Shown in pieces: positions 6,860 through 13,286 of a stretch of DNA of 13,816 bases. The stretch is taken from positions 1-13,816 of the forward strand of contig JADGQD010000033.1 of the NCBI GenBank assembly GCA_017882065.1, in the 5' to 3' direction. Made by a program: the position numbers and the translations under genes. Below the pieces are notes generated by a model that was given only the letters and a program-made list of their open reading frames with translations, did no database searches and had not been told where the DNA came from. The first letter of the stretch is position 1; every line of letters begins with the position of its first letter. The stretch comes from Anaerolineales bacterium (lineage in GTDB: Bacteria; Chloroflexota; Anaerolineae; Anaerolineales; Villigracilaceae).

Positions 6860-9358
6860 CTAATGTTCTTTCAGAACAGAGAGTTCCTCGGCGCTGCGGA
6901 TGCGCATGCCGATGGCGCCGGTGAAGCATTTCTTGGCGCAGATCGAGCAGCCGATGCAGCGCGCCGGATCGGTATATGGCAGGCCTTTTTCATCCAGCGT
7001 GATTGCCAGGTACGGGCAGCGGGCGCAGTTGCCGCAGGAAACGCACAGGAGCAGGCTGGCGTCCGAGATTTTCTTGACCGGGGTGAGTGCCATGAAGTCT
7101 GTGATGGGGTGCGGCTGGGCGATGCCGATCAATTCTCTTATCGAGCGGATACCGCGTTCTTGCATCAGGAAAGATGTGCCCGATTCCAGATCACGGATGA
7201 TGCCGTAGCCCTGCTTCATGACAACGGTGCAGAACTGAACGGTCTTGACACCCAGCGCCAGGAAGTCCATGGCCGCTTTGTAATTCATCGGACCACCGTT
7301 GCCCGAGATCTCGAGGCCCTCCGGGGCGGCCTGAGCCAGAGTCAGGTAGGAGATGGGCGTGACACCCTCGCCGCTCATCCCGACGACGACGCCCTCTTCC
7401 CACGGATGGCCTTCAGCAGGGCGGAATGCCAGGACGGGGAATGAATTTGCCAGTGTGATACCCGCCTTCTTGTTCGGGTACTTGTTAAGCACCTTGCGGA
7501 TGGCACGCAGGATGGGTACGATGGAGGTCACGGCGGCGGACAGCTTGAACAGCTTGGGAATGTCCGGATCGCCGACCTGCATGATCCAGTCGATGATCCT
7601 GGCGGTCAGGACCGAGTTTTGCGAGACGATGGCGCCCTCGGTTCCGTCGCCGCCCTGCGGGCAGGATAGCGAGTACTCGATGCCCATCACCCCGGCCGCT
7701 TCCAGTTTCTTCGTGTTGGACTGCCAGCCGGCCGCGTCACTCTCGTCGAGACCCGTCACCGGGCCGCCGGTAGAGGCCATCGTCAACCGGTCAGGCCATT
7801 CCCTGACCAGTTGTTCCACCTCGAGGCAGACACGGTCGAGAGAGTGGCCGGAGACGTTATCCGAGTTGCCATAAGTCAGCGGGTTGAATGCGAACATGTA
7901 CTCTCCCGGGATGTGGATCGGGACGTTGTCGAAGGCAGTCTTCATCACACCGCCAGCCCAGCCAGCTTCGTAAGCCCGGGTCATCTGCTCCAGCCCGTCA
8001 GTGGACGGTGAGGCAGAGATGAGATACGGGGAAATGATTGGCCGACCAAAAAAATCGGTTGCCAAGGAGACGGGCACCGGGTTGTAGCCGGGCAGGACAT
8101 AGTAGGATTTGGTCGGTTTCTCGATGGCCGGCTTCTTCCCGCCCTTGAGATAAGCGTCGATCTCGAGAGCCGCATTCTTTCCGGAGGCGACTGCCTGTAC
8201 GACCGTCTTTGGACCGGTCAGCATATCGCCGGCGTAGAACAGACCCTCGGCTTGCTCGCGCGGCAGCGCCGAGCGCATCCCGATGGCAACGACGACCGCG
8301 CTGAAGCCTGTTCGCGTGCTCTCCGATCCCGGCACGTTGTGGACCTCCGCCGGGCTGAAGGCTTTCCCTGCGGGGAGTTCCACCTTGATAGTCTCCATGC
8401 CGGTGATCTTCTTCCCGTCTTTGACGATCTTGTTGAGGCGGATGCGGCCGTTAACCTCGATATCGAAGTCCACCAGTTCCTTGCGTTCCCTTGCAGTCAG
8501 CGGCATCTCCGAGAGCTTCTCCAGCATGAAGAGCTCGACATGCTTTGCGCCGCGTTGCCTGGCCATGATGGCACAGTCGACAGCCGTCGCCCCACCGCCG
8601 ATGACCGCCACGCGCCCGGCGAATTGGTGCGCAGACGGACGCGCGAGCAGGTCGACCATCCTGACCGCCAGGTCTTCGTTTTCGATGCCGAGTTCGATTG
8701 GCTTCCACAGGCCGGTCGAGACGCAGACTGCATCATATCCTTTTCTGAGCAGTGCTTTCGGATCGTCAACTCTGGTTCCCGTTTTGGTCTTGATGTTCCC
8801 CAGTGTCAGGATAAACTGGATATCCGTCTCGATGACATTCTTCTCCAGGCGGTGGTCGGGGATTAAGGTGGCCATTCCCCCGAGCCGGTCATCCGCCTCC
8901 AGGATCTCCACCGCATAGCCCATCTGGGCCAGGGCGGCTGCGACTCCCAGTCCGGCCGGTCCGCCGCCGATGATGGCCACTTTCTTCCCATCCGGTTTCG
9001 GTCTGGAGAATTCCGGGATGCCTCCCAAGTTCTTTGCCAAATCGACGATGGTCGCTTGGACGAGCGGGATATTGATCGGTCCGTCGAATTTCTTGCGCGT
9101 GCAGGCGGCCATGCAAAGGGTGTCCGGGCAGACCATCCCGCAGACTCCGCCCAGCGGATTGGCATGCATGATCTCTGCCGCAGAGCGGCGGATGTCCGAA
9201 GCGTTCCCGACGCGTGCCGCCATGATGAAATCGGCTGGCGAGCAGTGAGCGGGACAGGCCTCCTTGCAGGGTTTCTCCTCGCAATACTCGCAGCGCAGTA
9301 ATTCCGTCTGGAGTTGGGCGAGCGTCATGACAAGCGAGTTGACTTTAGCATTCTCCAT
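6860..9358 (-). CDS. Fused dihydropyrimidine-dehydrogenase-like flavoprotein (GltD-like + FMN barrel + 2 Fe-S)
   Basis: This 832-residue enzyme has the domain order of dihydropyrimidine dehydrogenase (DPD), which bacteria more often split into PreT and PreA. Residues 20-110 carry two cysteine sets (C23, C26, C31, C35 and C73, C77, C82, C86) for Fe-S clusters. FAD binding follows with GGGPAG (131-136) and NADPH binding with GGGATA (254-259). The FMN barrel spans about 420-745, with the loop SLSCPQGG (563-570) holding the predicted catalytic C566. The C-terminus ends in CxxCxxCxxC (772-781) and CxxCxxCxxxC (801-811) ferredoxin motifs. Electrons would pass from NADPH through FAD and Fe-S to FMN and a heterocycle. 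DPD enzymes have Asn in the NLSCP loop where this has Ser563, so the substrate may not be uracil or thymine. AGAGGT five bases before the ATG supports the start. It lies upstream of the SsnA-like gene in the same transcript. Confidence 0.88.
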   Translation of the reverse strand: MENAKVNSLVMTLAQLQTELLRCEYCEEKPCKEACPAHCSPADFIMAARVGNASDIRRSAAEIMHANPLGGVCGMVCPDTLCMAACTRKKFDGPINIPLVQATIVDLAKNLGGIPEFSRPKPDGKKVAIIGGGPAGLGVAAALAQMGYAVEILEADDRLGGMATLIPDHRLEKNVIETDIQFILTLGNIKTKTGTRVDDPKALLRKGYDAVCVSTGLWKPIELGIENEDLAVRMVDLLARPSAHQFAGRVAVIGGGATAVDCAIMARQRGAKHVELFMLEKLSEMPLTARERKELVDFDIEVNGRIRLNKIVKDGKKITGMETIKVELPAGKAFSPAEVHNVPGSESTRTGFSAVVVAIGMRSALPREQAEGLFYAGDMLTGPKTVVQAVASGKNAALEIDAYLKGGKKPAIEKPTKSYYVLPGYNPVPVSLATDFFGRPIISPYLISASPSTDGLEQMTRAYEAGWAGGVMKTAFDNVPIHIPGEYMFAFNPLTYGNSDNVSGHSLDRVCLEVEQLVREWPDRLTMASTGGPVTGLDESDAAGWQSNTKKLEAAGVMGIEYSLSCPQGGDGTEGAIVSQNSVLTARIIDWIMQVGDPDIPKLFKLSAAVTSIVPILRAIRKVLNKYPNKKAGITLANSFPVLAFRPAEGHPWEEGVVVGMSGEGVTPISYLTLAQAAPEGLEISGNGGPMNYKAAMDFLALGVKTVQFCTVVMKQGYGIIRDLESGTSFLMQERGIRSIRELIGIAQPHPITDFMALTPVKKISDASLLLCVSCGNCARCPYLAITLDEKGLPYTDPARCIGCSICAKKCFTGAIGMRIRSAEELSVLKEH

Positions 9359-9440
9359 GGAGCACCTCTGGATTTGTTATTTTGTGGAATTCATCTTTTG
9401 ATTCGTAAATGTCTGACAACTTGTCTTTATGATAGCATTT
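9359..9440 (-). promoter_or_regulatory. Leader region of the oxidoreductase operon with small inverted repeat
   Basis: This A/T-rich stretch separates the terminator of the F420 operon from the ATG at 9358 and must hold the promoter of the trio if the terminator works. A -10-like TATCAT lies at 9435-9430 on the minus strand, but no convincing -35 is spaced from it. GACAA-C-TTGTC (9415-9425) is a perfect 11-base inverted repeat with a one-base centre and could be an operator. Both readings are tentative. Confidence 0.3.
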
Positions 9441-9470
9441 TAAAAAACAAAGGGCACGCATGCGAGTGCC
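9441..9470 (-). terminator. Intrinsic terminator after cofC
   Basis: On the minus strand, GGCAC (9470-9466) pairs with GTGCC (9457-9453), with extra partial pairing in the loop, followed by CTTTGTTTTTT. It lies 26 bases past the cofC stop and would end the F420 operon. Confidence 0.65.
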
Positions 9471-9496
9471 AGTGGTTGTGCAACTATCGAGTTCTA

Positions 9497-10108
9497 TCAA
9501 ACCAGCCCGAGCTTTTCCATCCCGCCCAGGGCTTCCAGGTCCTCAGGCAGGTCCAGATCGAGGGCGATATTGGGGCAGTCGATGACTTCCAGCCGCGCCC
9601 CGGCCTCAGTTGCCCGGTCCTTGTGAAACTGGAACGAGCCGGGTCCGTAGCCGTATTCGATTAGCCCGGCAGGGTTGACGAATAATCCATTCGTACCGTC
9701 CTGTCGTAGGTCCGGGGCAATGACCACAACCGGTGGATTCTTGCCGCGTTTCAGCAGGGCTTTCAGGTCAGTTGGCTTTATAAGCGGCAGGTCAGCGGGC
9801 AGAATGAGCACCGCGTGTGCACCCTGTGCTTTTGCGACAATCGTGGCGCGCTTGATGGCGGTATTGAACTGCGGCGCGCCATCCTCCAGAACGGTACGCC
9901 CACCCATCTCGCGCGTCAGGGCCAGAGCCGCCGGGTCGCGGCTGACAACCAAGGTGTGCAAGATTTCCGGTACCTCTTTGAGCGTTGTCAGAACATGCTC
10001 GAGCAGGTAACGATTCAGGCGGGTGCGCTGATCTTCCGTCAGCATACCGGCCAAACGAGATTTACCGCGCCGCAATGGTTTTACAGGGACGATGGCCCAG
10101 ATAGTCAT
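9497..10108 (-). CDS. cofC: CofC, phospholactate (or related phospho-acid) guanylyltransferase
   Basis: This 203-residue nucleotidyltransferase makes the GDP-activated acid used to build F420: GTP plus 2-phospho-L-lactate (or phosphoenolpyruvate or 3-phosphoglycerate in other lineages) gives the dinucleotide-linked acid and pyrophosphate. The N-terminal nucleotide-binding loop is PVKPLRRGKSRLA (8-20). The metal-binding ILPADLPLI is at 102-110, DGTNGLFVNP at 137-146, GPGSFQFHKDRA at 155-166, and the closing DLDLPEDL at 184-191. Length and motif order fit CofC/FbiD. Which acid is used cannot be told from motifs alone. The ATG overlaps the cofD stop in an ATGA and has no Shine-Dalgarno of its own, so translation probably depends on coupling to cofD. 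It is the last gene of the operon; a terminator follows. Confidence 0.93.
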   Translation of the reverse strand: MTIWAIVPVKPLRRGKSRLAGMLTEDQRTRLNRYLLEHVLTTLKEVPEILHTLVVSRDPAALALTREMGGRTVLEDGAPQFNTAIKRATIVAKAQGAHAVLILPADLPLIKPTDLKALLKRGKNPPVVVIAPDLRQDGTNGLFVNPAGLIEYGYGPGSFQFHKDRATEAGARLEVIDCPNIALDLDLPEDLEALGGMEKLGLV

Positions 10109-11022
10109 AAGGTTTGAATCAAGTTTAACACATCTTGGGCTAAACTTCGCCGGTCATCTTGATTTTTCATCAGGATGTTGGTAACGCATGTTGGAATTGA
10201 AATATTTTGCGCAAATTTTGCATCCACTCTATCCAGGACGAAACCGGACAGGATTTTTCCGTAATGACAGGTAATCGCCAGAGCCGATGGCTGGACGCCC
10301 AACTCGGTGTACATTTTCGCCGCCGGACCCTTGACCGTTTGCCCGCCGATAATGGGAGAGACAGCGACGACAAGTTTCGCGGCAAGGGCGGACCGGATGC
10401 CTGCTACCGCTAAAATCGGGTCAATGCTTACCCATGGATTGGATGGGCAGACCACAATCCCGTCAGCGTGCTCAATTGCTTCCAGTACTCCCGTAGCAGG
10501 CAGGGCCGTCGCGATCCCGGCGAAGCGGAATCCTTTCACCTTAGGTTCGCATTTCCGGTGGACGAAATATTCCTGAAAAGCCAGTTCGCCATCTTCAGTA
10601 TCCACCATTGTGCGCACTGGCTGGTCACTCATTGGCAGGACGGGTTGCCGCACACCCCAGGCCTGGCAGAAGTCACGCGTGATTAGGCTGAGCGACTGGC
10701 CTTCCCGCAAGCGACGGGTGCGCTCGATGTGCGTTGCCAGATCCCGGTCGCCCAGGCGGAACCAGTCCGGCCCGCCGAGTTCTTGGAGGTTCTCCAGTAC
10801 GTGGAAGGTTTCCTCGCGGCGGCCCCAGCCAGTCTCCGGGTTGGCTAGTCCCGCCAGCGTGTAGCAGACGGTGTCCAGGTCCGGGGAAATGTACAGGCCG
10901 AGATGTTCGAAATCGTCGCCGGTATTGACGACGATGGTCAGGTTTTCGGGTGGCAGGAGTTGGGCGAGTCCGTCGGCCAGTTTCGCCCCGCCGACACCGC
11001 CGGCGAGGGTAACAATTTTCAT
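10105..11022 (-). CDS. cofD: CofD, phospholactate transferase of F420 synthesis
   Basis: CofD (305 residues) transfers the phospho-acid moiety from the CofC product to the deazaflavin Fo, giving F420-0 (or its dehydro form) and GMP. The sequence is a textbook member: GGVGGAKLADGL at 8-19, NTGDD at 33-37, D50 in the SPDLDTV stretch, LGDRD at 90-94, CPSNPWVSI at 192-200 and SPIIGGQTVKGPAAKM at 222-237. Length equals the family's usual size. The start overlaps the stop of the PPOX gene by four bases (ATGA), and the stop overlaps cofC the same way, with no strong Shine-Dalgarno upstream; both suggest translational coupling. The function is certain at family level. Confidence 0.96.
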   Translation of the reverse strand: MKIVTLAGGVGGAKLADGLAQLLPPENLTIVVNTGDDFEHLGLYISPDLDTVCYTLAGLANPETGWGRREETFHVLENLQELGGPDWFRLGDRDLATHIERTRRLREGQSLSLITRDFCQAWGVRQPVLPMSDQPVRTMVDTEDGELAFQEYFVHRKCEPKVKGFRFAGIATALPATGVLEAIEHADGIVVCPSNPWVSIDPILAVAGIRSALAAKLVVAVSPIIGGQTVKGPAAKMYTELGVQPSALAITCHYGKILSGFVLDRVDAKFAQNISIPTCVTNILMKNQDDRRSLAQDVLNLIQTL

Positions 11023-11420
11023 CCGTGGGCGTCTACTTTTTCAATCCGGATTTTGTACATGACGCGCTGTTCGCCCGGTTGACGATACGGGTATTTGGGC
11101 ACGCCTCGATACTTGAGAGCCAGCGCATCGATGTGGTCGTCCGCACCATCAGTGGTGAATTCGACCACCTTACCGCGGATTTGCAGGTAGCGGTAGGGAT
11201 TGGAAGGGTCCTGGATGCACACCGCCACCTGCGGACGGGTGCGCATGTTGCGGTCCTTGACGCGACCTTTCGCCGAGTTGATGAGGATATACTCACCGGC
11301 GGTGTTGAACCAGACGGGCGTTACTTGCGGCGCGCCGCCGGGCATCAGGGTTGCCAGATAGAGAAAGGCTTTCTTCTCATCTGTCAGAAGGTCGAGGTGG
11401 GTTTCAGGGATGGTTTTCAT
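11019..11420 (-). CDS. PPOX-class F420/flavin-binding protein (FDOR-B like)
   Basis: This 133-residue protein has the split-barrel fold of the pyridoxamine-phosphate-oxidase superfamily, of the short type grouped with F420-dependent FDOR-B enzymes (Rv1155-like). The N-terminal strand pattern ATLMPGGAPQVTPVWF (23-38) and the segment KGRVKDRNMRTRPQVAV (51-67) match the region that binds the cofactor phosphate or F420 tail. The protein may use F420H2 for reduction of an unknown substrate or may bind and store F420. FMN use cannot be excluded. A clear AAGGAG five bases before the ATG lies within the end of the upstream pyrophosphatase-like frame, whose stop overlaps this start as ATGA. Location between that frame and cofD supports F420 as cofactor. 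Confidence 0.87.
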   Translation of the reverse strand: MKTIPETHLDLLTDEKKAFLYLATLMPGGAPQVTPVWFNTAGEYILINSAKGRVKDRNMRTRPQVAVCIQDPSNPYRYLQIRGKVVEFTTDGADDHIDALALKYRGVPKYPYRQPGEQRVMYKIRIEKVDAHG

Positions 11421-11773
11421 TTTTGCTCCTTCGGTTTGCGGATAAGAGTCGCCCGCATGTCGTTTTCGTTATGGAACGCGAGAATGGTCAGGATTTCATC
11501 TTCGGTACAGCCAAGCAGGATTTTGATCTCGGCGTCGCGTTTGTGCAGGTCAACCGTCAGAATAACGGCGGAAAGGTCGCGGGTCCCGGACGCGCCGGCC
11601 CACGCGTCAATCCTGCCACCTTCGCCGGAGGTGCTCCCATCGAGATAGCCGTAGTCCAGTGGATAGACGATGTTCGGGAATTGGGGATGGCGCGAGCCTT
11701 TCGGGCGGTCAATGATGACGCGGCTCCCGGCGACCAGGCGTTCGAGGTATTGCCATTAGTCGTCCGGATTCAT
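11417..11773 (-). pseudogene. Compact inorganic-pyrophosphatase-like frame, interrupted by an in-frame stop near its start
   Basis: Translating the minus strand from 11755 gives 112 uninterrupted codons, beginning WQYLERLVAGSRVIIDRPKG and containing YPLDYGYLDG, GGRIDAW, TVDLHKRDAEIKILLGCTE and LIRKPKEQK. I recognise this as a short divergent relative of family I soluble pyrophosphatases (YGY core, later Asp-containing strands). It would hydrolyse pyrophosphate, the by-product of CofC. The obvious start ATG at 11773 leads through five codons into TAA (11758-11756). The ATG at 11794, which has the better Shine-Dalgarno (AAGGAA), meets TGA (11779-11777) in the same frame as well. No ATG, GTG or TTG follows early; CTG at 11737 is the only near start. 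The rest is free of frameshifts, and its stop overlaps the next gene's ATG as ATGA. Options are a young pseudogene, a sequencing error, or a non-ATG start. Relative to E. coli PPase (from memory), one metal-ligand Asp appears as Glu and another as Gly. Confidence 0.6.
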
Positions 11774-11807
11774 TTCTCAAAAGCACGAATTCATATGTAA
11801 GTTCCTT

Positions 11808-12575
11808 TTATCTGAACAGATCGTTTTCTTTTGATCGGATCAATTCATTTAGCGAGCTTTCGCGCAGAGGGTAGGGGAAGCCTCGCACGTGAACAGCGGG
11901 AATCCCTTCGGCAGCCTCACCCATGACGAGAGAGGCGGCCGCTGCCAGTTCGTCCGCCGCGGCGACGATTGTGATCTTGAGCCGATAGCCGAACAGGTCC
12001 TGCCAGCCGCGCTTGTCCACAACGCCGGGCAGACCGGAAATGCCAATCGCCGTTCCAATTGTGCCCAGCCGCCAGGCGCGCCCGTGTGAGTCGATGATCA
12101 TCACGCCGATGCGGTTGCCTGTGGCAACTTTTATTTTGAAACGGATTTTAAGAGCAGAGCGGTCGGGGTTTTCGGGCAAGAGCAGCACCCAGTCTTCGGG
12201 ATTGCCGTCTTCGCCCCTAACGTTGGAGTGGTCAATCCCTGCACTGGCGCAGATGAATCCCAACCGATGCTCCACAATGATTATTCCAGGGCGGACGCGT
12301 AAGACCTCTTTACTTTCGCGCAGGATCAGTTCAACCAGGCGTGGGTCCTTTTCGCTGCGCTTAGCCAATTCGATAGCTTCTTTTGAAGGGGTGACGGTCG
12401 CCAAATTGACCAGCCGTCCTTCGGCTTTGCTGACAATCTTCTGCGCCACGACAAGAATGTCGCCATCTTCCAGTGTGATGCGGGCAGTTTGCAAGGAGGC
12501 CAGAAGCATATTCGCCAGGTTATCACCGGGGCAAATAAGAGGCATTTGGGGGAGAGGGGTGAAGGTCAGTGTCAT
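11808..12575 (-). CDS. cofE: CofE, F420-0:gamma-glutamyl ligase
   Basis: CofE (255 residues) adds L-glutamate to F420-0 through gamma-linkages using GTP and divalent metal, giving F420-1, F420-2 and so on. Family motifs are in order: AQKIVSKAEGR at 44-54, GFICASAGIDHSN at 106-118, LLPENPD at 132-138, and DSHGRAWRLGTIGTAIG at 162-178, where the common GRPWR has Ala in place of Pro. It is the short stand-alone form, as in archaea; the FMN/nitroreductase-like domain fused to it in mycobacterial FbiB is absent. The reduction step that FbiB carries out in actinobacteria would need another protein or may not be required. The ATG overlaps the npdG stop as ATGA and lacks a strong Shine-Dalgarno, suggesting coupling. 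Confidence 0.95.
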   Translation of the reverse strand: MTLTFTPLPQMPLICPGDNLANMLLASLQTARITLEDGDILVVAQKIVSKAEGRLVNLATVTPSKEAIELAKRSEKDPRLVELILRESKEVLRVRPGIIIVEHRLGFICASAGIDHSNVRGEDGNPEDWVLLLPENPDRSALKIRFKIKVATGNRIGVMIIDSHGRAWRLGTIGTAIGISGLPGVVDKRGWQDLFGYRLKITIVAAADELAAAASLVMGEAAEGIPAVHVRGFPYPLRESSLNELIRSKENDLFR

Positions 12576-13261
12576 GGTTTCTGAGCTGGCACCTGTACTC
12601 CAATAATCCGGATTCCAGCAGATGTGGTCTTATATTGTTTATTAATTCCAATCAATACGCTCGTCATGCCTTCGACTACGACCGAATTCTCTATTGGACC
12701 GGCATCCCAGCCGGTGAGTCCGGCCGCGGCGACCAGTTTCAGCGTCTCGGAACGCGCTTCTTTGCTCGTGCCGGTTACCAGCACGTCGCATTCGACCGGT
12801 CCATCCTGCATGAGATGTTCGTACGAAATGTTCTGGAAGGCGGAAGTCACTTGCACTCCTTCGCCCAAGATTTCGCGCGCTTCCTGTGCGGCGCTACCGG
12901 CCGGCGGCATCTGCACCTTGGTTACTTTTGGCGGGACAAGCGGCACGGTCACATCAATCAGGATTTTACCATTCAGCGCATCCTTGACCGTCTCAAGCGT
13001 TTCGCGGTGGGCGGCATAGGGGACAGCAAGCGCGACGATATCAGCGCACTGAGCAGCGGTCAGGTTGGATGCTCCTTCGATGGAGGCTTTGCCACCGAGA
13101 AGATTGGTCAGTTCGACGGCTGCCGCCTGGGCCTTTTCCGGTGTGCGCGAACCGATCAATACCCGGTATCCGGCTTTTGCCCAACGATAAGCGAGACCTT
13201 TTCCTTCTTTGCCGGTCCCGCCGAGCACAGCGATGGTCATCAAGATGGGTGTATTCCTCAT
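12572..13261 (-). CDS. npdG: NADPH-dependent F420 reductase (F420H2:NADP oxidoreductase)
   Basis: This 229-residue Rossmann-fold enzyme moves hydride between NADPH and F420 and so supplies or drains the F420H2 pool. The dinucleotide loop GGTGKEGKGLA (14-24) and the following GSRTPEKA (37-44), whose Ser/Arg bind the 2'-phosphate of NADP, are diagnostic. AVPYAAH and the late VTSAFQNIS segment also fit the Fno/NpdG family. Homologues often begin at the second Met (residue 8), but only the ATG at 13261 has a good Shine-Dalgarno (GGGGAG, seven bases upstream), so I keep it. It starts 25 bases after the HEAT-repeat gene and overlaps cofE, and thus is part of the F420 operon. Confidence 0.94.
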   Translation of the reverse strand: MRNTPILMTIAVLGGTGKEGKGLAYRWAKAGYRVLIGSRTPEKAQAAAVELTNLLGGKASIEGASNLTAAQCADIVALAVPYAAHRETLETVKDALNGKILIDVTVPLVPPKVTKVQMPPAGSAAQEAREILGEGVQVTSAFQNISYEHLMQDGPVECDVLVTGTSKEARSETLKLVAAAGLTGWDAGPIENSVVVEGMTSVLIGINKQYKTTSAGIRIIGVQVPAQKP

Positions 13262-13286
13262 TTCAAAGCTCCCCGGGTGATAAGCA

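Noticed and set aside
8252..8918. Two plus-strand frames of about 205-211 codons opposite the DPD-like gene
   Set aside because: The minus-strand frame has FAD, NADPH, FMN and Fe-S motifs across this stretch. These are shadows.
11735..11779. Selenocysteine or other stop-codon recoding in the pyrophosphatase-like frame
   Set aside because: Two different stops (TGA and TAA) fall in poorly conserved N-terminal sequence, no selenocysteine-insertion hairpin was evident, and the family has no selenocysteine there. A mutation, error or alternative start is simpler.
11025..11800. Two overlapping plus-strand open frames (11025-11648 and 11351-11800)
   Set aside because: They are antisense to the PPOX gene and the pyrophosphatase-like frame. 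The minus strand shows recognisable protein motifs and ATGA overlaps.
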